Assembly: GCA_021810815.1 (NCBI GenBank)
Contig: JAJZHR010000021.1
Coordinates: 1-13,318 of the forward strand
Direction of reading: 5' to 3'
From: Acidobacteriota bacterium
Lineage (GTDB): Bacteria > Acidobacteriota > Terriglobia > Terriglobales > Acidobacteriaceae
DNA: 13,318 nucleotides
This document shows positions 1 to 6,429 of the stretch, one piece after another. Under the pieces are notes generated by a model. The model was not told where the DNA came from, searched no databases, and worked only from the letters and a program-made list of their open reading frames with translations. The number at the start of each line of letters is the position of its first letter. Positions within the stretch are counted from its first letter, which is position 1. The position numbers and the translations under genes were made by a program.

Positions 1-535
1 CCCAGATGAGTTGCACGGGAGCGCTGCCGCCCTCGCTCTCGGCCCGCACCATGAGCCCCTCGGACTCGCTCATCGTGACCACATGCAGCCGCAGCGTCGC
101 CCCCGACAGCAGAGGGTCGTGTATCTCGTACAGCAGCGCACCCGGCCTGTAACGTGTCACCACATGGTCTGCGTCGAACAACCATTTGCTCGTACCGGCT
201 GCCTTGACGCCAAGCCGTAGATTGCCGCCGCGACCTGGTAAATACAGCGTGAACTCCGGCTTGTCGCCACCGTCCGAGCGGAACGCCGTGTTTGGTCCAT
301 AGAGAGGACGGTTGAAGAATTCGACCCCGTTCTCGATCACGAAGTCGCTGCCATCCGGGCGGTAGCGCAGCGGTCGCTCCGTGTGGCCCCGCAGCAGCGG
401 GCGTACGCCAAGGGACTGTTTTCCAGCCGAGTTGTCCTGCGCATGCGGCTTCTCTTGAGACAGGAGGGGAGGCCCGCTGAGCACCACTCCCGCGGCTGCG
501 CCAGCTTTGATGAATTCGCGGCGTGACCAGTTCAT
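1..535 (-). CDS. Tat-exported DUF4450-type protein, N-terminal part (runs off left edge)
   Basis: About 178 codons are visible; the C-terminus lies outside the window. The protein begins MNWSRREFIKAGAAAGVV, a twin-arginine (SRREFIK) signal followed by a short hydrophobic stretch, so export of a folded protein is expected. The mature part has the run RPLRYRPDGSDF, then EFFNRPLYGPN and LYLPGRGGNLRLG, which I associate with DUF4450 proteins found near polysaccharide-degradation genes; the family call is recognition, not a search. The ATG at 533-535 is preceded by GGAG five bases upstream, which fixes the start. It lies 28 bp after the GH28 gene on the same strand, so the two are very likely co-transcribed. 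The family's biochemical activity is unknown to me; a role on pectic or rhamnose-containing polymers is inferred from the neighbours only. Confidence 0.7.
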   Translation of the reverse strand, partial: MNWSRREFIKAGAAAGVVLSGPPLLSQEKPHAQDNSAGKQSLGVRPLLRGHTERPLRYRPDGSDFVIENGVEFFNRPLYGPNTAFRSDGGDKPEFTLYLPGRGGNLRLGVKAAGTSKWLFDADHVVTRYRPGALLYEIHDPLLSGATLRLHVVTMSESEGLMVRAESEGGSAPVQLIW

Positions 536-563
536 TGAGTCTCCAGATCGGTACAGTCGCCGC

Positions 564-2015
564 CTATTTGGAAGGCAGTCCGGTCACGTCCGTTGAATCC
601 TTCACCGCCACCGTGCTTCCGTCCGCCGTCTTGATCTCCGTTGTGCTGAAGGTCCAGTCCTTCGCGTCTGCGATCGTTCCCGCAGTCTGCGCGGAGATGT
701 CGATGTGGTCGAAGCGGAAGTTGATCAGCGGCGCATTGGGATACGCGCTCACTGAGAACGCCCTGCGCGCGCCCACGGCCTTGATGTTCCAGATGTGAAC
801 GTCCTGGAAGTGCGGCAGCCCTTTGTCGGCGGGCACGTGCGTCGTCAGCACGGTCCAGTAGGCGGGATAGTTCTTCTGGTCGGGCGGAATCGTGGCATAG
901 CTGTAACTCGGGTTCCAGTTCATCGTGATGCTGATCGGCGTGGCCACGCCGTCCATGTCGATGTCGTGGATGCGAATGTCTTCGCCCAGGCCGCCGCGCG
1001 TGTGCGCCGACTTGAACAGGATGCCGTTGGGCACCGGCTTCAGCACCTTCAGGTTGTAGGCCTCGATGTCGCGGAAGCCGCCGGAGGTCTCGCTGCCGAA
1101 GGTCACGCCCGCCGCACCTGCGCGGATGATCGAGTCGCGGATGACGACGTGTTCGGTCGGCTTGTTCACGCGCAGTCCATCGGCATCGCGACCGGACTTC
1201 AGGCAGATGTCGTCGTCATTGTTGGCGATGTCCGCGTGTGCGACCAGGATGTGCGTGGAGGAATCGATGTCGATGCCATCGGTGCTCGGCCCGCGCCCGC
1301 CCTCATTGTTGCGGATCACCACGCCATCGACGGCAACCTTGTCCGAGTAGCAGATATGCACCGTCCAGAAGCCGGAGCGGCGCAGGTTCAGGCCGCCGCC
1401 GAACTTCACGTCGTGCGACTTGTAGAAGACGACCAGCCGCGGCCGTTGCGCGTCGTAGTCTGAGGCCCAGCGCAGCCCCTTCGGCTCGTAGGTCTTGCGC
1501 AGCGCCCAGTAGCTGTCCCAGAAAACCTTGCCATCGCCGTCGATGGTGCCAGCTCCGTCGATGGTCACGTCTGCCTGCTCATACACGTTGATGAGCCCGG
1601 CTGGCCAGTTCATCTCGATGCCTGCCACGCGCGTCGGCATCACCGGATAGTCGGCCAGCTTCTGGCTGCCCATCAGCGTCACTCCCTCGCCCACTTCGAA
1701 ATGCACGCCGGACTTGATGAAGAGCGAGCCTGTCAGGTAGGTGCCCGGCTTGAACGTCACCGTCCCATGGTGCTTGGCCGCAGCGTCGATCGCCTTCTGG
1801 ATCGCGGCAGTGTCCATCGCCACGCCATCACCTTTTGCGCCGTACTTCGTCACACTGTATTGACCTGGAGTGGTTCTGGCGTATACGTTGACGGTTGCGC
1901 CAATGGCGAAAAGAGCGAGCACGATTCTCAGCCGTGATTTAGCCTGCGGAAGGCGAGCGACGGCCGGCGACTTTTGGCCGGCGGCGATGGAAAACGGACG
2001 GACGAATTCGAGCAT
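564..2015 (-). CDS. Exported glycoside hydrolase family 28 (polygalacturonase-fold) protein
   Basis: 483 residues from an ATG at 2013-2015, chosen because AGAGG sits about 10 bases upstream; the frame stays open to a TTG at 2037-2039 (491 aa), which has no such site. An N-terminal basic stretch and hydrophobic segment ending near NVYA (residue 46) is a likely signal peptide. The body is a parallel beta-helix of GH28 type: YGAKGDG near residue 58, STDGIDID (about 244-251), NNDDDICLKSG (265-275), GVTFGSETSGG (303-313) and LFKSAHTRGG (333-342). These are the family's NTD, DD, GHG and RIK regions, but the GHG histidine and RIK arginine are absent and NTD reads STD, while the DD pair and the lysine remain. 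The fold call is firm; pure polygalacturonase activity is doubtful, and another pectic or rhamnogalacturonan glycoside may be the substrate. First gene of a minus-strand operon with the DUF4450-type gene. Confidence 0.92.
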   Translation of the reverse strand: MLEFVRPFSIAAGQKSPAVARLPQAKSRLRIVLALFAIGATVNVYARTTPGQYSVTKYGAKGDGVAMDTAAIQKAIDAAAKHHGTVTFKPGTYLTGSLFIKSGVHFEVGEGVTLMGSQKLADYPVMPTRVAGIEMNWPAGLINVYEQADVTIDGAGTIDGDGKVFWDSYWALRKTYEPKGLRWASDYDAQRPRLVVFYKSHDVKFGGGLNLRRSGFWTVHICYSDKVAVDGVVIRNNEGGRGPSTDGIDIDSSTHILVAHADIANNDDDICLKSGRDADGLRVNKPTEHVVIRDSIIRAGAAGVTFGSETSGGFRDIEAYNLKVLKPVPNGILFKSAHTRGGLGEDIRIHDIDMDGVATPISITMNWNPSYSYATIPPDQKNYPAYWTVLTTHVPADKGLPHFQDVHIWNIKAVGARRAFSVSAYPNAPLINFRFDHIDISAQTAGTIADAKDWTFSTTEIKTADGSTVAVKDSTDVTGLPSK

Positions 2016-2051
2016 TGACTGCCAACCTCTGGATTTCAATAGGGGCTAAAC

Positions 2052-2065
2052 TTTCGAGAACGAAA
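2052..2065. promoter_or_regulatory. Candidate operator dyad over the GH28 promoter
   Basis: TTTCG-agaa-CGAAA is a perfect 5-bp inverted repeat with a 4-base centre. It covers the -10 hexamer and predicted start point of the minus-strand GH28 promoter, where a repressor would block it. It also lies between the divergent starts, so one regulator could govern both sides. The arms are short, so chance is possible and no regulator family is assigned. Confidence 0.3.
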
Positions 2066-2091
2066 CTACAGGGCGGCGAAGGCGCTGTCAA
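2063..2091 (-). promoter_or_regulatory. Promoter of the GH28-DUF4450 operon
   Basis: On the minus strand, TTGACA (2086-2091) is followed by exactly 17 bases and TAGTTT (2063-2068). The -35 is a perfect housekeeping-sigma match and the -10 keeps T1, A2 and T6. The expected transcript start near 2056 leaves a leader of about 40 bases before the ATG at 2015. Confidence 0.55.
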
Positions 2092-2107
2092 GAAACGAGC
2101 ATCGTTT

Positions 2108-3748
2108 TTGAGCAATGGTTTCAATCGCCGCACCTTCCTGAAACGCAGCATGAGCGCGGGCGCGGCTCTGATGGGTGGCCGCCTCGCCGCTCCCAACGAC
2201 CTGCTCTGGGGCGAGGGCGCGCACGCTCCTTCGCGCAGCATGACCCTGCCGGACTCTGCCACCGCCCTCCGCGCCACCTATGAAGCCGCCCTGCACTGCC
2301 TGAAAGGCAATGTGGTGAATGTCTTCCAGTTTCCCTCCCCGGTGCTGACCGAGGGAGCGGTCTACCACGGCGTCTGGCTGGAATGCGCTCCGCAGGAAGG
2401 TCTTGTCTACAGCGAATACGACCCCGCCGTCGGACGCGCCAATCACGATGTCTTCTTCCAGACGCAGCGCGAAGACGGCTACATCCATTGCAGCATCAAG
2501 CCGACCACCATGGGCGCTGGCCAGATCCAGATGGTTGTTCCCATCGCGGCGACCGCGCTCGAACTCTACCACCAGAAGATCCACGCATCCCAGTTCCTTG
2601 AGGACGCGTACAAGTCCTGCTGGCGCTGGGACGACTGGCTGGTGCGCTACCGCAACACGCGCGGCACCGGCCTGTGCGAGGGCTTCTGCACCTATGACAC
2701 CGGCCACGACCACAGCCCTCGCTGGGCCGGCGTTCCTAGCCAATGCCCCCAGGCCGATGCCCGGCTGGCTCCCCGGGGCGTTGGAGTTCCACGCCTCTGC
2801 CCCGACCTCTCCGCAACAGTCTTCGGAGGCCGCATCGCGCTGGCGAAGATGGCGCGCATCATGGGCCGCAACGACGAAGCGGACGCGTGGGAAGAGAAGG
2901 CCGAGCACATTCGCGAGCTGATCGTCGCGCGGCTCTACGATCCCGACGTCGCCTGCTTCTTTGATCGGGACATCGACAACAAATTCGTGCGCGTGCGCGG
3001 CGACGCGCTGACGCGGGTGCTGGGCGAGCATGTGGTGGACCAGTCCATGTTCCAGGAAATCTACCGGAAGCAGATCCACAATCCGAACGCCTTCTGGGCG
3101 CCGTACCCTCTGCCTTCCATCGCTCTCGACGATCCCGCCTTTGTCCGCCCCATCCCCCGCAACTCCTGGGGAGGGGCAACGCAGGCCCTCACCGCCCTGC
3201 GCGCGCCGCGCTGGATGGAGCACTACGGCAAGCCTGCCGACCTCACCCACATGATGAAGCAGTGGCACATCGCGATGCTGCGCGTTCCCGGCTTCTTCGC
3301 GCAGCAGATGGACCCTCTGACGGGCGAATTCACCGTGAAGGACGGCGGCGGCTACTCCCCGGCCGCTCTGGTGCTGCTGGACTACACCTGGCGGCTGTAC
3401 GGCGTGCGCGAGCAGGACGGGGAACTGGAGTGGAACTGCCGAACACCTGCCGCACAGGGCGAGGCGGTCTTTGAGCTTCGCACCGCAGGCGGTGGCGCAA
3501 GGCTGGTCCACGCTGGCGGAAAGAGCTCGCTCTTTCTGAAAGGGAAAAATATTCTGACGGTGGAGGGCACCGCTCGGATCGTGAGCGACCGCTACGGAAG
3601 GCCCTTGCGCGTGGTCGGAACGGAAAATGAGGAAGTCGTCTGCAAACTGCACTACCCGAACGGCAGCACGGGCGTGCTCCGCGTCGCTCCGAATGCAGTG
3701 GTCAAGACAGGTTCAGGGGTAGAGCATTTTCAGCCCGTTGGGCAGTAA
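2108..3748 (+). CDS. Tat-exported MGH1/GH63-like (alpha/alpha)6-barrel glycoside hydrolase
   Basis: The frame is open from a TTG at 2015; I prefer the TTG at 2108 (546 aa), which leaves a normal divergent promoter gap. The first in-frame ATG (2150) would cut off the twin-arginine motif NRRTFLKRSMSAGAALMG, so a non-ATG start is needed if the signal is real. Neither TTG has a strong ribosome site. Numbered from 2108, the catalytic-barrel signatures are YDTGHDHSPRW (about 196-206), which resembles the acid-residue loop of GH37/GH63/MGH1-like enzymes, then LCPDLSATVFGG (230-241), NSWGGATQ (352-359) and GGYSPAALVLLDY (414-426). The last 110 residues look like an all-beta C-terminal domain. Substrate cannot be read from sequence; divergence from a GH28 gene suggests an oligosaccharide released from a pectic polymer. 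The protein call is firm, the subfamily less so. Confidence 0.8.
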   Translation: MSNGFNRRTFLKRSMSAGAALMGGRLAAPNDLLWGEGAHAPSRSMTLPDSATALRATYEAALHCLKGNVVNVFQFPSPVLTEGAVYHGVWLECAPQEGLVYSEYDPAVGRANHDVFFQTQREDGYIHCSIKPTTMGAGQIQMVVPIAATALELYHQKIHASQFLEDAYKSCWRWDDWLVRYRNTRGTGLCEGFCTYDTGHDHSPRWAGVPSQCPQADARLAPRGVGVPRLCPDLSATVFGGRIALAKMARIMGRNDEADAWEEKAEHIRELIVARLYDPDVACFFDRDIDNKFVRVRGDALTRVLGEHVVDQSMFQEIYRKQIHNPNAFWAPYPLPSIALDDPAFVRPIPRNSWGGATQALTALRAPRWMEHYGKPADLTHMMKQWHIAMLRVPGFFAQQMDPLTGEFTVKDGGGYSPAALVLLDYTWRLYGVREQDGELEWNCRTPAAQGEAVFELRTAGGGARLVHAGGKSSLFLKGKNILTVEGTARIVSDRYGRPLRVVGTENEEVVCKLHYPNGSTGVLRVAPNAVVKTGSGVEHFQPVGQ

Positions 3749-3770
3749 GAACGACGCAGCAAGCCAGCTG

Positions 3771-4244
3771 CTAAAGCAGCTTCCGAACCTGTTTGCGCAC
3801 GGCTTCCGTCACCAGGCCATAGACCGAGAAGGCGATCAATTCGCCGGGCTGCTCGCTCAGCGGGAGGTGCGTCTTCGCTGCGGAGAGGCTGGAGTCTGGC
3901 AGCGCGCCCTCGACCGTCAACGAGCAGAGAGCCACTCCAAACGTCACCCCCCGCCTGTCAGTCACGGCGGGAGCCAGTTCGGCCAGCGCGCCGTAGGCAG
4001 CCCCCATCAACGGCCCGAAGATCCAGGGATCGCCTTCGGCCAATGCCTCTACTCCTCTGTGGGGCAGGGAGAGAGTGGCCGTCTTGCGCGCGTGGCTGGC
4101 GGGGGATGGCTGCTGTTCCGGATCGGGATGCGAATAGAACTTCTCCACAAGGGACATCGCCGCCGCGCCAGCCAGGCCGCCGATCAGGCCTGCGGCTAAG
4201 CCTTTGAGAAGAGAGCGCGAAGTGTTAGCTGGCGGAGTCGTCAT
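3771..4244 (-). CDS. DUF1440 (YagU-like) membrane protein
   Basis: 157 residues from the ATG at 4242-4244 (MTTPPANTSRSLLKG); an upstream in-frame ATG at 4298 would add 18 residues with no membrane character. Neither start has a clear ribosome site. A glycine/alanine-rich hydrophobic helix, LLKGLAAGLIGGLAGAAAMS, occupies residues 12-31. A second segment is near IFGPLMGAAYGALAEL and a third near GVTFGVALCSLTVEGALP, and the C-terminal block holds FSVYGLVTEAVRKQVRK. This layout matches the DUF1440 inner-membrane family; E. coli YagU has been linked to acid tolerance, but the biochemical role is unknown. The gene is convergent with the hydrolase at 3748, with 22 bp between the stops, and it stands alone after the terminator of the omega-like gene. 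Confidence 0.75.
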   Translation of the reverse strand: MTTPPANTSRSLLKGLAAGLIGGLAGAAAMSLVEKFYSHPDPEQQPSPASHARKTATLSLPHRGVEALAEGDPWIFGPLMGAAYGALAELAPAVTDRRGVTFGVALCSLTVEGALPDSSLSAAKTHLPLSEQPGELIAFSVYGLVTEAVRKQVRKLL

Positions 4245-4327
4245 GGCAAAAAGGTAGATGCTGATTCGCGACGATGTGTTTGATGGAAGGCCATCCATCC
4301 GGGGTTTTGACCGTGGCTTTTAACGGT

Positions 4328-4372
4328 AAAAATGCGGTGCCGTCCCGGTGAATGCTACGGTCCGGGACGGCA
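4328..4372 (-). terminator. Intrinsic terminator of the omega-like gene
   Basis: TGCCGTCCCGG (4338-4348) pairs perfectly with CCGGGACGGCA (4362-4372), an 11-bp stem with a 13-base loop. Read on the minus strand it is followed four bases later by TTTTT (4328-4332). It lies 37 bases after the stop of the gene at 4409-4666 and separates that gene from the DUF1440 gene downstream. Confidence 0.8.
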
Positions 4373-4408
4373 GAAAGACGGTCAGAAGGACGAAATGGAG
4401 GAGAGAGA

Positions 4409-4666
4409 CTACTCTTCGGCGGGGTTGACGAGAGCGCCGAAGATGGGATGGCCGAGTCCGCCGGGGAGCAGGGCTGCATTCCGCAGGAGCTGCGAGTGCG
4501 TGTCCGCGAACTGTCCAATGCCCACGTCCATCAGGACGCGGTTGATGGTGTCCTCAGTGCGTGTGGCTGTGATGTGCAGGCGCTTGGTGGCCTTGGCGGT
4601 GACCTGGCAAAGCATGAAACGATTGATAATGCGGTGCTGCGCGCTGAATACGTGCTCTGATCGCAT
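4409..4666 (-). CDS. Small omega-like protein (RNA polymerase omega/RpoZ family, divergent)
   Basis: 85 residues. The ATG at 4664-4666 is preceded by GGGAG four bases upstream and the gene ends in a strong terminator, so it is a real transcribed unit. The stretch INRFMLCQVTAKATKRLH followed by TRTEDTINRVLMD resembles the omega subunit core, NR[FY].L...A.KA...L, and more closely the acidobacterial form beginning MRSE/MRSD with NR[YF].LCQ.ASKATRKLH. Omega supports beta-prime folding and RNA polymerase assembly and binds ppGpp in some phyla. Canonical rpoZ usually follows gmk, which is not here, so this is probably a second, isolated paralogue. The C-terminal third (SQLLRNAALLPGGLGHPIFG) is not recognisable. 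The family call is recognition and could be wrong. Confidence 0.55.
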   Translation of the reverse strand: MRSEHVFSAQHRIINRFMLCQVTAKATKRLHITATRTEDTINRVLMDVGIGQFADTHSQLLRNAALLPGGLGHPIFGALVNPAEE

Positions 4667-5011
4667 GGTTCTCCCTACGCTGATTGGGCGATTTGACTAG
4701 TTGCAGGCCCGGAATTGGGTTCCTGATGCTTGATGTGGGCGCTCTCTTAGCATACAGGAAGCAGGAGAGAGTCGCATGTTTTCCGAGCGAGGCGGCTGCC
4801 GCCGAGGCGCAGATTGGCGAGGATGCAAGCCGGGAAGAAGGGCCTCGGATTCGCTGGCGAAAGAGGCCGCAAAAAAAGTTTTCCACACGGGCTTGACAGA
4901 TTGTGCTAGGCTTAAGCATCGTTTGAAACAAGTTTGGAATTCTGCAAGCGCACCACCTGCCGAACCCCTGATTTGGATTCAGCGTTATCTCAACACAAGG
5001 AATTCGACACA
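4667..5011 (+). promoter_or_regulatory. Divergent intergenic region between omega-like gene and csp
   Basis: 345 bp without a convincing gene. On the csp side, an A-tract followed by GTTTT (4871-4882) resembles an UP element. It is followed by a perfect TTGACA (4893-4898), but no good -10 lies at 16-18 bases; the nearest candidates are AAGCAT at 15 bases and TAGGCT at 8. GCTTAAGC (4910-4917) is a short palindrome. A start near here would give csp a leader of roughly 90 bases, as is usual for cold-shock mRNAs. I see no clear promoter for the omega-like gene. Confidence 0.4.
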
Positions 5012-5212
5012 ATGGAACAGGGAACAGTGAAATGGTTCAACGATGCCAAGGGGTTTGGCTTTATCAGCCGTCAGAATGGCGAGGATGTGTTCGTTCACTA
5101 CTCGGCAATCAATTCGAACGGCTTCAAGAGCTTGCAGGAAGGCCAGGCAGTACAGTTCAACGTAGTGAAGGGCCCGAAGGGCTGGCAGGCTTCTGACGTT
5201 CAGCCTCTCTAA
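5012..5212 (+). CDS. csp: Cold-shock domain protein (CspA family)
   Basis: 66 residues, the usual size for a single cold-shock domain. It is a five-stranded OB-fold RNA/single-stranded-DNA chaperone of the cytoplasm that melts mRNA structure. GTVKWFNDAKGFGFIS contains RNP1 (KGFGFI, residues 13-18) and VFVHY (26-30) is RNP2; the aromatic nucleic-acid-binding residues W8, F15, F17, F27 and H29 are all present. The ATG at 5012-5014 is chosen over an upstream frame extension to 4934 because the family begins ME.GTVKWF. AAGG lies about 11 bases upstream. It is monocistronic: a long leader precedes it and two stem-loops, the second a strong terminator, follow. Which Csp paralogue it is cannot be told. 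Confidence 0.97.
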   Translation: MEQGTVKWFNDAKGFGFISRQNGEDVFVHYSAINSNGFKSLQEGQAVQFNVVKGPKGWQASDVQPL

Positions 5213-5223
5213 TTGCTGACGTC

Positions 5224-5240
5224 CAACCTCTTAGAGGTTG
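5224..5240 (+). other. Short stem-loop just after csp
   Basis: CAACCT pairs with AGGTTG around a five-base loop, starting 12 bases after the csp stop. It has no T-run after it, so it is not a terminator by itself. It may protect the mRNA 3' end, or it may be chance. Confidence 0.4.
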
Positions 5241-5261
5241 TGGCACCAACAAAGATCTGCG

Positions 5262-5289
5262 AAAGGGACGGCCTCGGCTGTCCCTTTTT
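5262..5289 (+). terminator. Intrinsic terminator of csp
   Basis: AAAGGGACGG pairs with the TGTCCCTTT side (one G-T wobble) around a CTCG-type loop, and the stem runs directly into TTTTT (5285-5289). This is a textbook rho-independent terminator, 50 bases after the csp stop. Confidence 0.9.
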
Positions 5290-5391
5290 GCGTTTAACCT
5301 GCCACTGCATCTATCTGCGCCATCCATAGATTCAGATGAAATCCTTAGATTCTGCCAGGGTTGGTGGCTTGTTGGCCGCCGCGATGGTTGT

Positions 5392-6300
5392 CTACGGCTG
5401 CGGCGGAGAGGGCGGGTCTGCGGAGACGGGCGTGGCTCCGGGCAGGATCTTCACGTCCGACGTGTACTTGTGGTAGTCCGAGTAGGCGGTGTGGAAGTGG
5501 CCGTTGAAGGACTTCAGCAGCAGAACGCGCGCCTTTCCCCTGCCGTCGATGCTGGTTGGCAGCCACACCTCGTTGTTCACCAGCGCCTGCTCGAAGATGA
5601 AGTTGGTCCCCTTCTCGATGTTGACCAGCATGCCGCCAGCGATGTGGAAGTTCTGCTCGAAATGCGCCTCCATCCGGATCACCTGGCGGTCCGCTTCGTC
5701 GATCCAGACCGTCCCTGTGAGGTCTTTCATCACGCCTTCGCTCATGTTGCTGCTTTTCGCCCGCGTATCTCCCACAAAGTCGAACACGAGCGTGCTGCGG
5801 CCCTTGAGGAACATGCGCCGGGGAGCGGTCACGGTCCCCAGTTGCAGCAATCTTGAGACGCTGAGGATGGTATTGCCCCTGGAATCTGTGGCGGTGTCCG
5901 GCTTCGCGGCCCTGGCCTGCGCCACCGCCTTGTCCACCCTCTCCTGCTCCTTCTGCTGCTCCTTCGGATTCAGGTCCTTGCCGTCTCTCTTCACCACCCG
6001 CTCGATGGTGTGGCCGTTGACGTAGAAGATTTCGCTCTCCTCGGTCTCGGTCTTCTTCACGCTGCCGTCCTTGTTCAGATCCTGATCGGTCTCAAGAGCG
6101 TGATAGCGGTAGTCCTTGCGGATCTCGTCCATGTGCTTCTGGTTGGCTTCCACCTGGTGCATCAGCGTTTCCACGTCGGGGATGGGAGCGTATTGCGCGG
6201 CCAGAGACGGAGCCGCCTCCGGCTGCGTCTGCGCCTGCGGCTGCGCGAGCAGGGGTGCGGTGGTGGTGAGAGCGAGCGAAAGGAGCAGCGCCAGGCGCAT
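5392..6300 (-). CDS. Secreted conserved protein, possibly LolA-like fold
   Basis: 302 residues. An N-terminal signal peptide (MRLALLLSLALTTTAPLLAQ) ends near residue 20, so the protein is periplasmic or secreted. GGAAAG nine bases upstream supports the ATG at 6298-6300. A helical stretch with VETLMHQVEANQKHMDEIRKD (42-62, split here by residue type) leads to TETEESEIFYVNGHTIERVV (84-103). A charged Q/E/K-rich segment with coiled-coil potential follows (110-132), then a beta-rich half: LTGTVWIDEADRQVIRME (194-211), FEQALVNNEVWLPTSID (236-252) and FNGHFHTAYSDYHKY (265-279). The 'assigned value, then WIDEADRQVIRME...EVWLP' pattern recalls the LolA/outer-membrane lipoprotein-sorting fold. I have seen similar proteins in Acidobacteriota but know no function. 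The C-terminus is proline-rich and probably disordered. The gene stands alone, convergent with csp. Confidence 0.75.
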   Translation of the reverse strand: MRLALLLSLALTTTAPLLAQPQAQTQPEAAPSLAAQYAPIPDVETLMHQVEANQKHMDEIRKDYRYHALETDQDLNKDGSVKKTETEESEIFYVNGHTIERVVKRDGKDLNPKEQQKEQERVDKAVAQARAAKPDTATDSRGNTILSVSRLLQLGTVTAPRRMFLKGRSTLVFDFVGDTRAKSSNMSEGVMKDLTGTVWIDEADRQVIRMEAHFEQNFHIAGGMLVNIEKGTNFIFEQALVNNEVWLPTSIDGRGKARVLLLKSFNGHFHTAYSDYHKYTSDVKILPGATPVSADPPSPPQP

Positions 6301-6382
6301 GATGTTTGGCTTTCCTTGACCGTGTTACGGCTCGCCGCGAGGGGAAGTTCAGTCCCGCCGGGAGCAGGGAGTAAATTCTGTA

Positions 6383-6411
6383 AAAGCACTCAGCCCCGAG
6401 GGCTTTGAGTG
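6383..6411 (-). terminator. Possible minus-strand terminator / leader stem-loop before the holin-like gene
   Basis: CACTCA-GCCC (6387-6396) pairs with GGGC-tt-TGAGTG (6400-6411), ten base pairs with a two-base bulge and a CGA loop. Read on the minus strand it is followed by CTTTT, so it could stop antisense transcripts coming leftward through the holin-like gene before they reach the gene at 6300. Read on the plus strand it would form in the leader of the holin-like gene. Confidence 0.45.
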
Positions 6412-6429
6412 GAGTATGCTTTCTCCACC

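Noticed and set aside
795..1463. Plus-strand open frame inside the GH28 gene
   Set aside because: Val/Asp/Arg-rich shadow of the GH28 coding frame, with no family features.
2016..2039. Longer GH28 start at the TTG 2037-2039
   Set aside because: The ATG at 2015 has an AGAGG site in this very stretch, and the longer form would overlap that site.
2066..3652. 528-codon open frame antisense to the MGH1-like hydrolase
   Set aside because: It mirrors the coding frame of a clear enzyme gene in GC-rich DNA, its translation has no recognisable domain, and it lacks a signal or ribosome site of its own.
3766..3781. Hairpin AGCTGC-taaa-GCAGCT as a bidirectional terminator between the convergent genes
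   Set aside because: Only six base pairs and no T-run on either side; it also contains the stop codon of the DUF1440 gene.
4554..5012. Minus-strand 152-codon frame opposite the csp leader
   Set aside because: It overlaps the omega-like gene start and the csp promoter region and shows no coding character.
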